DNA of 7,247 bases. Origin: Dehalococcoidia bacterium. Lineage in GTDB: Bacteria > Chloroflexota > Dehalococcoidia > Dehalococcoidales > BS750m-G39. A model generated the notes under the pieces. It was not told where the DNA came from. It searched no databases and saw only the letters and a list, made by a program, of their open reading frames with translations. Both the position numbers and the translations under genes were made by a program. The DNA lies in the NCBI GenBank assembly GCA_030615425.1, contig JAUWZG010000052.1:1-7247 (forward strand). The letters run 5' to 3'. Shown piece by piece: positions 1-5,882 of this stretch. Position 1 is the first letter of the stretch; each line of letters begins with the position of its first letter.

Positions 1-120
1 CCTGCCCCATCGGCTTGCCGGTGGGGGTAAGACCGCAAGTAGACTACTTGTTTGATAGGCGGTAGGTGTAAGAGCAGTAATGTTTTGAGCTTAACCGTAC
101 TAATGGTCGAGGGCTTGGCC
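1..120 (+). rRNA. rrl: 23S ribosomal RNA, 3' end (partial)
   Basis: This is the last part of the large-subunit rRNA; the rest lies left of the window. The near-universal 3' block of bacterial 23S genes is visible: a GATAGGC segment at about 54-60, a GTGTAAG segment at about 66-72, and an ACTAAT-GGTCGAGGGCTTG block at about 99-117. The mature 3' end is placed near 120 by the usual position of the terminal GGCTTGRCC; this boundary is uncertain by several bases. No 5S gene follows directly, which is unusual, and an intrinsic terminator begins only about 30 bases downstream. Confidence 0.93.
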
Positions 121-150
121 TGCTTCATATTTGGTATTAGCTATAATTTA

Positions 151-179
151 AGAGAGGGGTATAAAAGCCCCTCTTTTTT
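151..179 (+). terminator. Intrinsic terminator after 23S rRNA
   Basis: AGAGGGG (153-159) pairs perfectly with CCCCTCT (168-174) around an 8-base loop, and the stem can extend to about 151/176. A run of T at 174-179 follows on the plus strand. It should end the 23S transcript before the distant 5S gene. On the minus strand the same hairpin is followed only by CTTAAATT, so it may act weakly for the convergent 82-residue gene as well. Confidence 0.85.
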
Positions 180-223
180 ATGTCATCTTTTCCCACCCAC
201 TCTTGTAAATCACTAGCGAATCC

Positions 224-472
224 CTACCCGGTTTCACCTTTAGCCACAAAGTAAAGGAGTACGAGTATCAAAATGGCTCCTATAATACCAAGTGGCACCA
301 GAAATTGGATCACGGGTACCCACCACGGGGTAGCGGCTTGCGCGATTAACTGCCCGACTTGATCTACCTTGTCCGGCGACGGGTTCAAGACGTAACTAAA
401 AGCCCAAGCGGCCATGCCGACCAGGATAGGTATTAAGGTTAGAAAGGCTATGAGTTTCAAGAAATCCCCCAT
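224..472 (-). CDS. Small two-helix membrane protein of unknown function
   Basis: I do not recognise a family for this 82-residue protein. Two long hydrophobic segments, about residues 4-29 and 52-76, should span the membrane. They are joined by a short polar loop (about 30-50) containing an NPSPDK turn and a WW pair at 50-51; the tail after the second helix is KGETG. It has the look of a small hairpin-type inner-membrane protein, and nothing catalytic can be seen. The ATG at 472 is chosen because a near-consensus promoter lies directly upstream and predicts a transcript beginning at this A; there is no Shine-Dalgarno sequence. It is oriented against the 23S gene and shares the hairpin at 151-179 with it. 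The coding call rests on the length of the open frame, the coherent membrane topology and the promoter. Confidence 0.72.
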   Translation of the reverse strand: MGDFLKLIAFLTLIPILVGMAAWAFSYVLNPSPDKVDQVGQLIAQAATPWWVPVIQFLVPLGIIGAILILVLLYFVAKGETG

Positions 473-478
473 ATTTAT

Positions 479-507
479 ATTTTAGCACAGCAGGATAGCT
501 GAGTCAA
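479..507 (-). promoter_or_regulatory. Sigma-70-type promoter of the 82-residue membrane protein gene
   Basis: On the minus strand TTGACT (507-502) is separated by exactly 17 bases from TAAAAT (484-479), and TGC directly precedes the -10, making an extended -10 element. Six bases (ATAAAT) lie between the -10 and the ATG at 472, so the expected +1 is the A of the start codon and the mRNA would be leaderless. Confidence 0.75.
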
Positions 508-590
508 AGGTGTTTTACAGAAATTGTGAGCAAATGGGCTAAATCAAGCTTATCTATCTCCCTGGCCTAGCTCAGCTAAACGGGGTATCC

Positions 591-620
591 AATAGGGACT
601 TTTGTATGCCCCTATTTTCG
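591..620 (+). terminator. Possible plus-strand terminator with no obvious gene upstream
   Basis: AATAGGG (591-597) pairs with CCCTATT (610-616) around a 12-base loop, and the plus strand continues as TTTTCGTTTT. The T-rich side faces the plus strand, whereas the genes on both sides run on the minus strand, so it cannot simply end the 175-residue gene. It could stop read-through from the 23S operon, end an unannotated plus-strand RNA, or be chance. Confidence 0.35.
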
Positions 621-633
621 TTTTAGGTATCTA

Positions 634-672
634 TTCCCACCCACCACCCTATAGGCGTCTGCGGCTTCTCGC
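634..672 (-). repeat. Dispersed hairpin/G-tract repeat, copy A
   Basis: Read on the minus strand, a GC-rich partly self-complementary segment (about 672-655) leads into GCCTATAGGG and then a G-tract tail ending GGGTGGGAA at 634. It matches the copy at 1313-1350 in GCCTAT-AGGGTGG and in the GGGTGGGAA end. One G-run is only two long, so its quadruplex potential is weaker than in the other copies. It occupies the spacer downstream of the 175-residue gene. Confidence 0.6.
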
Positions 673-684
673 TTACAGCAATTA

Positions 685-1212
685 TTAGAAAGGACGAGCA
701 TAAATCCAAATCTGAGGCTCGCACTGGGCTACTTTATATAACAAATTTGCAGGAATATTTGGGTTGTTGAATTCGAAACTAACCGTGTTCCTAGCAGGGA
801 CTGCCCAAACCCCGACCACAATAAGACTGGTATCTTCTGAAAATAAGCCTTTATCAATCACAAAACATTCTCCTGGACTCCGGTCGAACTTCTGAAAATC
901 TTTACTTAGCGAGTCAATCGGGTAGATTGTAGTGTAAATACAGGAGGCACGACCCAAATCCACAAGATGCTCACGTATAATACCTCTACCGGTAGGTGTC
1001 CCTGCTTCACCCATAACCATAGCCACCGGTAGCTCCTTTCGAGGTTTCGATGCCTTCCCTTCAGACCGAAAATGTGCTTCACCACTTTCATGTAAAGAGT
1101 AATGCACTCCTAAATGAGGTGGAAAACAGTAAACGTCGAAGCCACGACGCACAACCTTTAGAAGATAATACTGATGGGCACCATCCTTTATCACGATGAA
1201 AACTTCTATCAT
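685..1212 (-). CDS. Hypothetical 175-residue soluble protein
   Basis: I do not recognise this protein. It has no signal peptide and no convincing membrane segment. The N-terminal half alternates short beta-like stretches (EVFIVIKD, YYLLKVVRR, FDVYCFPPH). A distinctive HYSLHESGEAHFR block at about residues 37-49 carries three histidines, but I cannot assign a metal or catalytic role. The C-terminal half has further beta-rich segments (SLIVVGVWAVP at 129-139 and QIWIYARPF at the end). The start ATG is supported by GAGGT ten bases upstream and by a promoter at 1287-1258. The gene appears more AT-rich than clpC, oadB and radA. It sits alone on the minus strand inside the 23S-5S spacer. No clear terminator follows, so its transcript may run towards the 82-residue gene. 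Confidence 0.72.
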   Translation of the reverse strand: MIEVFIVIKDGAHQYYLLKVVRRGFDVYCFPPHLGVHYSLHESGEAHFRSEGKASKPRKELPVAMVMGEAGTPTGRGIIREHLVDLGRASCIYTTIYPIDSLSKDFQKFDRSPGECFVIDKGLFSEDTSLIVVGVWAVPARNTVSFEFNNPNIPANLLYKVAQCEPQIWIYARPF

Positions 1213-1257
1213 TTTGGGATTTACCTCACTATTAACTACTGTTCACCCCCACCATAT

Positions 1258-1287
1258 ATTATAACCAATTCTTCTAGATTTAGTTAA
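1258..1287 (-). promoter_or_regulatory. Promoter of the 175-residue hypothetical gene
   Basis: On the minus strand a perfect TATAAT -10 (1263-1258) is preceded by TTAACT (1287-1282) with an 18-base spacer. The expected start, near 1251, leaves a leader of about 40 bases containing GTGAGGT ten bases before the ATG at 1212, a normal leader with a Shine-Dalgarno sequence. Confidence 0.65.
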
Positions 1288-1312
1288 GTTCAAGCGGGGC
1301 GGGGCAAGAGAG

Positions 1313-1350
1313 TTTTAGAGGCGAAGCCTATGAGGGTGGGCGGGTGGGAA
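1313..1350 (+). repeat. Dispersed hairpin/G-quadruplex repeat, copy B
   Basis: A TTTTAGAGG start is followed by a small hairpin (AGGC 1319-1322, GAA loop, GCCT 1326-1329) and then by GGGTGGGCGGGTGGG (1334-1348) and AA. Four G3 tracts with single-base loops make a textbook compact G-quadruplex motif. The whole unit aligns along its length with the reverse complement of 5883-5920 (shared GAAGCC, GAGGGTGGG and GGGAA). It lies between the 175-residue gene's promoter and the 5S promoter. Confidence 0.75.
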
Positions 1351-1362
1351 GAAAAACACAAG

Positions 1363-1426
1363 CTAAAAACAAGGGGGGATTAAGGGGGGCGGGGACGCAA
1401 GACAACTAAAAACAGGGGGGATAAGG
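1363..1426 (+). repeat. Two short G-rich direct repeats upstream of 5S
   Basis: CTAAAAACAAGGGGGGATTA (unit 1363-1385) recurs with small gaps as CTAAAAACAGGGGGGATAAG (unit 1406-1426), about 43 bases apart. Between them is a GGGGGGCGGGG run (1384-1394) echoing GGGGCGGGG at 1296-1304. Together with copy B this makes a strongly G-skewed tract between the divergent 175-residue gene and 5S. No gene is visible here. Confidence 0.6.
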
Positions 1427-1439
1427 TAGGTAAGCTAAC

Positions 1440-1468
1440 TTGACTTTCAAAAAAGCTTTTTGTATGCT
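1440..1468 (+). promoter_or_regulatory. Promoter of the isolated 5S rRNA gene
   Basis: TTGACT (1440-1445) and TATGCT (1463-1468) are separated by 17 bases, placing the start near 1475, about 18 bases before the 5S 5' end. The spacer contains the palindrome AAAAAGCTTTTT (1450-1461). Because a terminator follows 23S, a separate promoter is needed, which supports the call. The -10 is imperfect (4 of 6). Confidence 0.6.
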
Positions 1469-1492
1469 ATCAAGCAGACATCATTAACAAAG

Positions 1493-1615
1493 CCTTCTGG
1501 TGGTTAGAGCGGGGTGGAACCACCCGTTCCCATCCCGAACACGGAAGTGAAACGCCCCAGCGCAGACGATACTGGGGGGGCAACCCTTTGTGGAAAATAT
1601 GCCACTGCCAGGAGG
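1493..1615 (+). rRNA. rrf: 5S ribosomal RNA
   Basis: The highly conserved loop segment CCCATCCCGAACACGGAAGT is present at about 1530-1549. The two ends pair as helix I: CCTTCTGG from 1493 with CCAGGAGG ending at 1615, allowing one G-T pair. The length is about 120 bases. The exact mature ends are uncertain by a few bases because the pairing could extend to 1492/1616. The gene stands about 1.37 kb from the 23S gene, with two opposite-strand genes between them, and the clpC promoter begins just after its 3' end. Confidence 0.93.
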
Positions 1616-1617
1616 CT

Positions 1618-1647
1618 TTTGACCTTTGACCTTGCTTGCTTTATAAT
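1618..1647 (+). promoter_or_regulatory. clpC promoter with overlapping tandem GGTCAAA heptads
   Basis: TTGACC (1619-1624), a 17-base spacer and a perfect TATAAT (1642-1647) predict a start near 1654 and a leader of about 24 bases. TTTGACC occurs twice in immediate tandem (1618-1624 and 1625-1631). On the minus strand this reads GGTCAAAGGTCAAA, the heptad known from CtsR operators, but with no spacer where CtsR sites have three bases. The heptads cover the -35 element, where a bound repressor would block transcription. The promoter call is firm; the operator reading is inference. Confidence 0.72.
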
Positions 1648-1677
1648 TAGGTTAGAAAATAGGAGTAGGCTTGAAAG

Positions 1678-4170
1678 ATGGCTAGCCGATTTGAGAAATT
1701 CTCAGAGCGAGCCCGCAGGGTTCTCACCCTGGCTCAGGAAGAGGCAAAGCACTTTAACCACAACTATATCGGCACTGAGCATATCCTGCTTGGTCTGGTG
1801 CGTGAAGAGGAAGGGGTCGGCGCCAAGGTGCTGGCCAACCTGGGTGTGAGCTTGAGCAAGTCACGCTCGGCGGTGGAATTCATTATTGGACGTGGCGAGA
1901 AGCCAAGCGCCGGTGAAATTGGGCTTACTCCCAGAGCTAAGAGGGTTATTGAACTGGCTATAGATGAGGCGCGCCACCTCAGTCATAACTATATTGGCAC
2001 CGAACACCTCCTCTTAGGACTATTGCGTGAGGGGGAAGGAGAAGCCACCGAGGGCAGAGGGGTAGCCGCTGATGTATTAGATAGCTTTGGCATCACCTTA
2101 GAGCGGGCGCGCACTGAAACTAATCGTGTGCTCGGTGAAGGTATAGCCAGAGCCAGACCCGCCCGCTCTACCAGCCGCACCCCGGCTCTAGACCAGCTAG
2201 GTATTGACCTAACCGTCGCCGCCCAGGCCGGGAAACTTGACCCGGTTATCGGCCGGAACAAGGAGATTGAGCGGGTAATTCAGATCTTGAGCCGCCGCAC
2301 CAAGAATAACCCGGCTCTCATCGGCGAGCCCGGCGTGGGCAAGACAGCCATTGTTGAGGGCTTAGCTCACCGCATCATCGCCGGCGATGTCCCCGAGACA
2401 CTGGAGAGGAAGAGGATAATTACTCTGGATATGGGAGCGGTAGTGGCCGGGACAAAGTACCGGGGCGAGTTTGAAGAACGGCTGAAGAAGGTTATTGACG
2501 AGATAAAAACGGCCGGTAATTGTGTGCTCTTTATTGACGAGTTTCACACTATGGTGGGTGCTGGGGCGGCTGAGGGGGCGGTTGATGCCGCTAATATCCT
2601 CAAACCATCACTGTCACGAGGGGAACTGCAATGCATCGGGGCTACCACCCTTGATGATTACCGTAAGTATATAGAGCGAGACGCCGCTCTGGAGCGGCGC
2701 TTCCAGCCGATTCTGGTGGAAGAGCCCTCCGTGGACGAAACGCTGGAGATATTGCACGGGATTAAGGAGCGCTACGAGGAGCACCACCGGCTAATCATAA
2801 GTGATGAGGCGCTGAGCGCCGCCTCCACACTATCGGCTAGATATATCCCCGACCGCTTTCTGCCCGATAAGGCTATTGACCTGGTTGATGAGGCATCGTC
2901 AAGGGTGAGGATTAAACATCGGACTATTCCTATTACCTTGAAGGAGGCCAGGCGAGCCGAGGACAATGTGCGTAAGGATAAAGAAGCTGCCCTGGCTACC
3001 CAGCAGTATGAGTATGCTGCTGAACTGCGCCAGCGTGAGCTGCAGATTGAAGAGAAAATAAAGAAAATGGAAGAGGAGTGGCAGGCTGAGCAGAAGCAGG
3101 AGAACCCGGTAGTAAGTGAGGAGGATATTGCTGAAGTAGTTAGTATGTGGACCGGGATTCCAGTGGTGCAGTTGGCTTCTGATGAGACCAGCCGCCTGCT
3201 CAATATGGAGGAGGCAATGCATAAGCGCATTATCGGTCAGGATGAGGCGATTAATATCATCGCTAAGGCAGTCCGAAGGGCGCGGGCGGGCATCAAGGAC
3301 CCCCGCCACCCCATAGGCAACTTCATCTTTCTCGGCCCTACCGGCGTCGGCAAGACCGAGTTGGTCAGAGCCCTGGCTGAGTTCATGTTTGGCAGCGAGG
3401 ACACCCTGATCAGGCTTGATATGTCTGAGTTTATGGAGAAGCACACTGTATCCCGGCTGGTGGGAGCACCTCCAGGATACGTTGGCTTTGAGGAAGGCGG
3501 GCAACTAACCGAAGCCGTGAGGCGTAAATCATATTGCGCCATACTCCTGGATGAGATTGAGAAGGCTCACCCTGATGTGTTTAATATCTTGCTTCAGATA
3601 TTTGACGATGGTCATCTGACCGATGCCAAAGGTCGGCGGGTTGACTTCCGCAACAGCATTATTGTTATGACCAGTAATATTGGTGCCAAGCTTATCAGGA
3701 AGGGAAGCTCAATCGGTTTTACCTCGCGCAGTGATGAAGCCAAAACTCAGCAGATGGACTACGAGAGGATGAAGGAAAAGCTGCTTGACGAACTGAAGAA
3801 GACCTTCCGCCCCGAATTCTTAAACCGTATTGACGGTGTGGTGGTATTCCACGCCTTAACCAAGGAACATATCCGAAAGATAGTTGACCTGATGCTGGCT
3901 CAAGTTTCCCAGCAGTTGGCGGAGAAGGGGATAAAGCTGGAGGTAACCGATGCCGCTAAAGATTTTCTGGGTGAAAAGGGCTACGATGAGGTCTTCGGGG
4001 CTCGACCGCTACGGCGGGTAATTCAAGACATGGTTGAAGATAAACTTTCCGATGATTTACTCCGCGGCAAATTCCGTCCTGGGGATACGGCTATAGTTGA
4101 CCTTGAGGATGGAGAGATTGTAGTCCATCCAGCAGCCGTGGAGGCATTAGCCGGAGACGATAAACCATAA
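1678..4170 (+). CDS. clpC: ATP-dependent Clp protease ATP-binding subunit ClpC
   Basis: This is a class 1 Hsp100 unfoldase of 830 residues, normal for ClpC. It uses ATP to unfold proteins and feed them to the ClpP peptidase in the cytoplasm. Two Clp N-terminal repeats lie at about 4-65 and 83-150. The first AAA+ module has Walker A GEPGVGKT (216-223), Walker B VLFIDE (283-288) and an ERR arginine pair (339-341). A ClpC/UvrB-type coiled middle segment lies at about 415-475, with [11 protein letters not shown] near 444-454. The second AAA+ module has Walker A GPTGVGKT (553-560), Walker B ILLDE (622-626) and sensor-2 GARPLRR (774-780). An IGF tripeptide (679-681) matches the ClpP-docking loop, so a protease partner is expected, though no clpP is in the window. 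AGGAG (1661-1665) precedes the ATG. The second N-repeat carries a few extra residues (about 122-127). The middle segment and IGF loop favour ClpC over ClpB. Confidence 0.97.
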   Translation: MASRFEKFSERARRVLTLAQEEAKHFNHNYIGTEHILLGLVREEEGVGAKVLANLGVSLSKSRSAVEFIIGRGEKPSAGEIGLTPRAKRVIELAIDEARHLSHNYIGTEHLLLGLLREGEGEATEGRGVAADVLDSFGITLERARTETNRVLGEGIARARPARSTSRTPALDQLGIDLTVAAQAGKLDPVIGRNKEIERVIQILSRRTKNNPALIGEPGVGKTAIVEGLAHRIIAGDVPETLERKRIITLDMGAVVAGTKYRGEFEERLKKVIDEIKTAGNCVLFIDEFHTMVGAGAAEGAVDAANILKPSLSRGELQCIGATTLDDYRKYIERDAALERRFQPILVEEPSVDETLEILHGIKERYEEHHRLIISDEALSAASTLSARYIPDRFLPDKAIDLVDEASSRVRIKHRTIPITLKEARRAEDNVRKDKEAALATQQYEYAAELRQRELQIEEKIKKMEEEWQAEQKQENPVVSEEDIAEVVSMWTGIPVVQLASDETSRLLNMEEAMHKRIIGQDEAINIIAKAVRRARAGIKDPRHPIGNFIFLGPTGVGKTELVRALAEFMFGSEDTLIRLDMSEFMEKHTVSRLVGAPPGYVGFEEGGQLTEAVRRKSYCAILLDEIEKAHPDVFNILLQIFDDGHLTDAKGRRVDFRNSIIVMTSNIGAKLIRKGSSIGFTSRSDEAKTQQMDYERMKEKLLDELKKTFRPEFLNRIDGVVVFHALTKEHIRKIVDLMLAQVSQQLAEKGIKLEVTDAAKDFLGEKGYDEVFGARPLRRVIQDMVEDKLSDDLLRGKFRPGDTAIVDLEDGEIVVHPAAVEALAGDDKP

Positions 4171-4205
4171 ATTACCATGGCTAACAGACTAGCTTTTGGT
4201 ATACG

Positions 4206-4250
4206 AAGGGCGGTAAAATAGTATGAATACTATAACCGCCCTTTTAGTTT
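4206..4250 (+). terminator. Strong intrinsic terminator after clpC
   Basis: AAGGGCGGT (4206-4214) pairs perfectly with ACCGCCCTT (4235-4243). An inner stem, ATAGTAT (4218-4224) with ATACTAT (4227-4233), lengthens the hairpin, with small unpaired bulges between the two parts. TTTTAGTTT follows (4242-4250). It separates clpC from the decarboxylase operon that starts 27 bases further on. Confidence 0.88.
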
Positions 4251-4276
4251 GCCTAAATTGGCAGTGAGATAAAGAT

Positions 4277-4447
4277 ATGGCAGTAGATTGGACATGGGCA
4301 GACGCATTTAAAATTGGTGGCTTTGGCTTTGGCCTTGTCTTTGCGGTATTAATCATCCTGGCTGTAGCTATATGGCTGGTAGGGTTAGTGCTAAGCAAAA
4401 TCGGCGCCAGTAAGGATGAGGCTGAAGATAAGAAGAAAGGAGACTAG
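4277..4447 (+). CDS. OadG-like small membrane subunit of a Na+-pumping decarboxylase
   Basis: The open frame encodes 56 residues: a short N-terminus (MAVDWTWADAFK), one membrane helix at about 14-40 that is glycine-rich at its start (GGFGFGLVFAV), and a charged cytoplasmic tail ending KDEAEDKKKGD. This is the layout of OadG/gamma-type subunits, which anchor and stabilise the decarboxylase complex beside the beta subunit. It is shorter than typical OadG and has no histidine in its tail, so the metal-binding end described for Klebsiella OadG is missing. Position is the strongest support: the stop is three bases before the biotin carrier start, and the ribosome binding site of that gene lies inside this gene's last codons. 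The ATG at 4277 has only a weak GTGAG upstream. No good promoter is visible between the clpC terminator and this start. Confidence 0.78.
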   Translation: MAVDWTWADAFKIGGFGFGLVFAVLIILAVAIWLVGLVLSKIGASKDEAEDKKKGD

Positions 4448-4450
4448 AAA

Positions 4451-4672
4451 TTGGCACAGGAGAACGTCGAGTTCCCCATAACGGGCAAGATAACCAGCGT
4501 GAATGTTAAACCGGGAGATGCGGTCAGCGAGGGGGATATACTCTGTCTGCTAGAATCAATGAAGATGGAAAATCCGATACTGGCGCCAGCCAGCGGCACA
4601 GTTACCAAGATAGAACTTTCCGTAGGACAGGTGGTTGAGGTTGGTGATTTAGTAGCTACCATAGAATACTGA
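4451..4672 (+). CDS. Biotin carrier protein of a biotin-dependent decarboxylase
   Basis: This 73-residue protein is essentially one biotinyl/lipoyl domain. The attachment motif ESMKMEN places the biotinylated lysine at residue 38, flanked by the usual hairpins (VKPGDAVSEGDILCLLE before, ILAPASGTVTKIELSVGQVVEVGDLVATIEY after). In the complex the biotin shuttles the carboxyl group from the carboxyltransferase to the membrane beta subunit. The Ala/Pro-rich linker found in many such carriers is absent, so it is a minimal stand-alone carrier like the small gamma subunits of methylmalonyl-CoA decarboxylases. The start is TTG: AAGGAGA (4437-4443) lies eight bases before it, and the next in-frame Met (residue 37) is inside the domain. 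The following gene begins ten bases after the stop. A carrier for a carboxylase such as pyruvate carboxylase is possible but less likely beside oadB. Confidence 0.93.
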   Translation: MAQENVEFPITGKITSVNVKPGDAVSEGDILCLLESMKMENPILAPASGTVTKIELSVGQVVEVGDLVATIEY

Positions 4673-4682
4673 AGGGGATAAA

Positions 4683-5825
4683 TTGTCAGGATTCTTTGAG
4701 CCTGGTTTTCTGAACCTTACCTGGGGCTCCGTAGTAATGCTTATTATTGGCGGGGTTCTTTTATACCTGGGTATCGCCAAGAAGATGGAACCCCTGCTAC
4801 TGGTGCCCATCGGTTTTGGCATCATCCTGGTCAACCTACCTCTGGGCGGATTGATGGAATATCTCGGTGGCGAGCCCACCGGCGTGATCTCCCGAATATT
4901 TGAATACGGCCTTGCCTGGGAGATAATACCCGTCTTTATCTTTCTCGGCCTGGGGGCAATGACTGATTTCGGACCACTGCTAGCCAACCCCAAGACCTTA
5001 ATCCTTGGTGCTGGAGCCCAGTTCGGCGTCTACTTTGCCTTCTTCATGGCCTTGCTGATAGGGAGTGCTTTTCCTGATGTAATAAAGATTGGCATTGAAG
5101 AAGCCTGCTCTATTGGCATCATCGGTGGTGCTGACGGACCAACCACTATCTATTTGACCAATAGGCTTGCTCCTCATTTTATCGGGGCGACCGCCGTCGC
5201 CGCTTATACCTATATGGCGCTGGTGCCCATTATCCAGCCCCCGGTTATTAAATTGCTCACCACCAAGCAAGAGCGGGCGATATATATGAAGCCGCAGCTG
5301 AGAGCAGTGCCCAAGAGGGAGAAAATCTTCTTCCCGGTAGTCGCCGCCGCTATTATTATCCTGCTGGTGCCCAAGTCAGCCCCGCTTATCGGCATGTTCA
5401 TGTTTGGCAATCTATTAAGGGAGTGCGGGGTTACCGACCGGCTGGCTGATACCGCCGCCAACGCCTTTATGAATATCCTCACCATCCTCCTCGGTCTGTG
5501 CGTTGGTTGCGTTATGAGTGCTGAGACCTTCCTCAAGCCAGAGAGCCTGATAGTATTTGCGCTGGGCGTTGTTGCCTTTGCTACCTCCACTGCCTTTGGT
5601 GTGAGCCTGGCCAAGCTGATGAACCTCTTCTCTAAGGAGAAGATTAACCCCATGATAGGTGCCGCCGGCGTCTCGGCAGTGCCCATGTCAGCCCGGGTGG
5701 TGCAGCGGATGGGGCAGGAGGCTAATCCCAGGAACTTCCTGCTGATGCACGCCATGGGTCCTAATATTGCCGGCGTTATCGGCACCGCCACCGCTGCCGG
5801 GATATTCCTGGGCATGGTGGGCTGA
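4683..5825 (+). CDS. oadB: Na+-translocating decarboxylase beta subunit (OadB/MmdB/GcdB family)
   Basis: This polytopic membrane protein of 380 residues decarboxylates carboxybiotin and couples that to export of Na+. Family motifs are intact: GAGAQFGVYFAF (109-120), SIGIIGGADGPTTIYLT (143-159), VAAYTYMALVP (172-182), GLCVGCVMSAETFLKPESL (271-289), INPMIGAAGVSAVPM (321-335) and LLMHAMGPNIAGVIG (353-367). Residues matching the functional Asp203, Tyr229, Asn373 and Ser382 of Klebsiella OadB are present, with the same mutual spacing, as D151, Y177, N322 and S331, so the pump should be active. The start is TTG, with AAGGGGA five bases upstream and ten bases after the biotin carrier stop. The subunit family is certain. 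The substrate (methylmalonyl-CoA, glutaconyl-CoA, oxaloacetate or malonate) cannot be told, because the alpha subunit is not in the window; the symbol marks the family only. Confidence 0.95.
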   Translation: MSGFFEPGFLNLTWGSVVMLIIGGVLLYLGIAKKMEPLLLVPIGFGIILVNLPLGGLMEYLGGEPTGVISRIFEYGLAWEIIPVFIFLGLGAMTDFGPLLANPKTLILGAGAQFGVYFAFFMALLIGSAFPDVIKIGIEEACSIGIIGGADGPTTIYLTNRLAPHFIGATAVAAYTYMALVPIIQPPVIKLLTTKQERAIYMKPQLRAVPKREKIFFPVVAAAIIILLVPKSAPLIGMFMFGNLLRECGVTDRLADTAANAFMNILTILLGLCVGCVMSAETFLKPESLIVFALGVVAFATSTAFGVSLAKLMNLFSKEKINPMIGAAGVSAVPMSARVVQRMGQEANPRNFLLMHAMGPNIAGVIGTATAAGIFLGMVG

Positions 5826-5882
5826 ATCGGCTATTAGCCTGACCTTCTTCCCAAGCCAAATTTAGGATATTTATCACTTTAT

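Noticed and set aside
906..1091. Minus-strand 61-codon frame inside the 175-residue gene
   Set aside because: It is wholly contained in a longer frame on the same strand that has its own promoter and ribosome binding site.
1313..1426. Insertion sequence remnant in the 23S-5S spacer
   Set aside because: No transposase fragment, terminal inverted repeat pair or target duplication could be identified around the two spacer genes. The G-rich repeats alone do not show one.
1600..1678. CIRCE (HrcA) or HAIR (HspR) heat-shock operator before clpC
   Set aside because: Neither the TTAGCACTC-N9-GAGTGCTAA nor the CTTGAGT-N7-ACTCAAG pattern is present. Only the tandem GGTCAAA heptads stand out.
1514..1849. 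Plus-strand open frame of 111 codons starting inside 5S rRNA and running into clpC
   Set aside because: Its first part is 5S rRNA and the rest overlaps the secure clpC gene in another frame. The product has no protein-like pattern.
2899..3504. 201-codon frame antisense to clpC, and other antisense frames at 1989-3542
   Set aside because: They lie opposite a full-length, motif-complete clpC. Long antisense frames are expected in GC-rich conserved genes.
4189..4398. 69-codon minus-strand frame over the clpC terminator and the OadG-like gene
   Set aside because: It overlaps a strong terminator hairpin and the opposite-strand small subunit gene, which fits the operon much better.
5210..5815. 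201-codon frame antisense to oadB
   Set aside because: It mirrors the well-conserved oadB and has no ribosome binding site or recognisable domain.
5829..5839. GGCT-ATT-AGCC hairpin just after oadB as its terminator
   Set aside because: The stem is only four or five base pairs and no T-run follows it.
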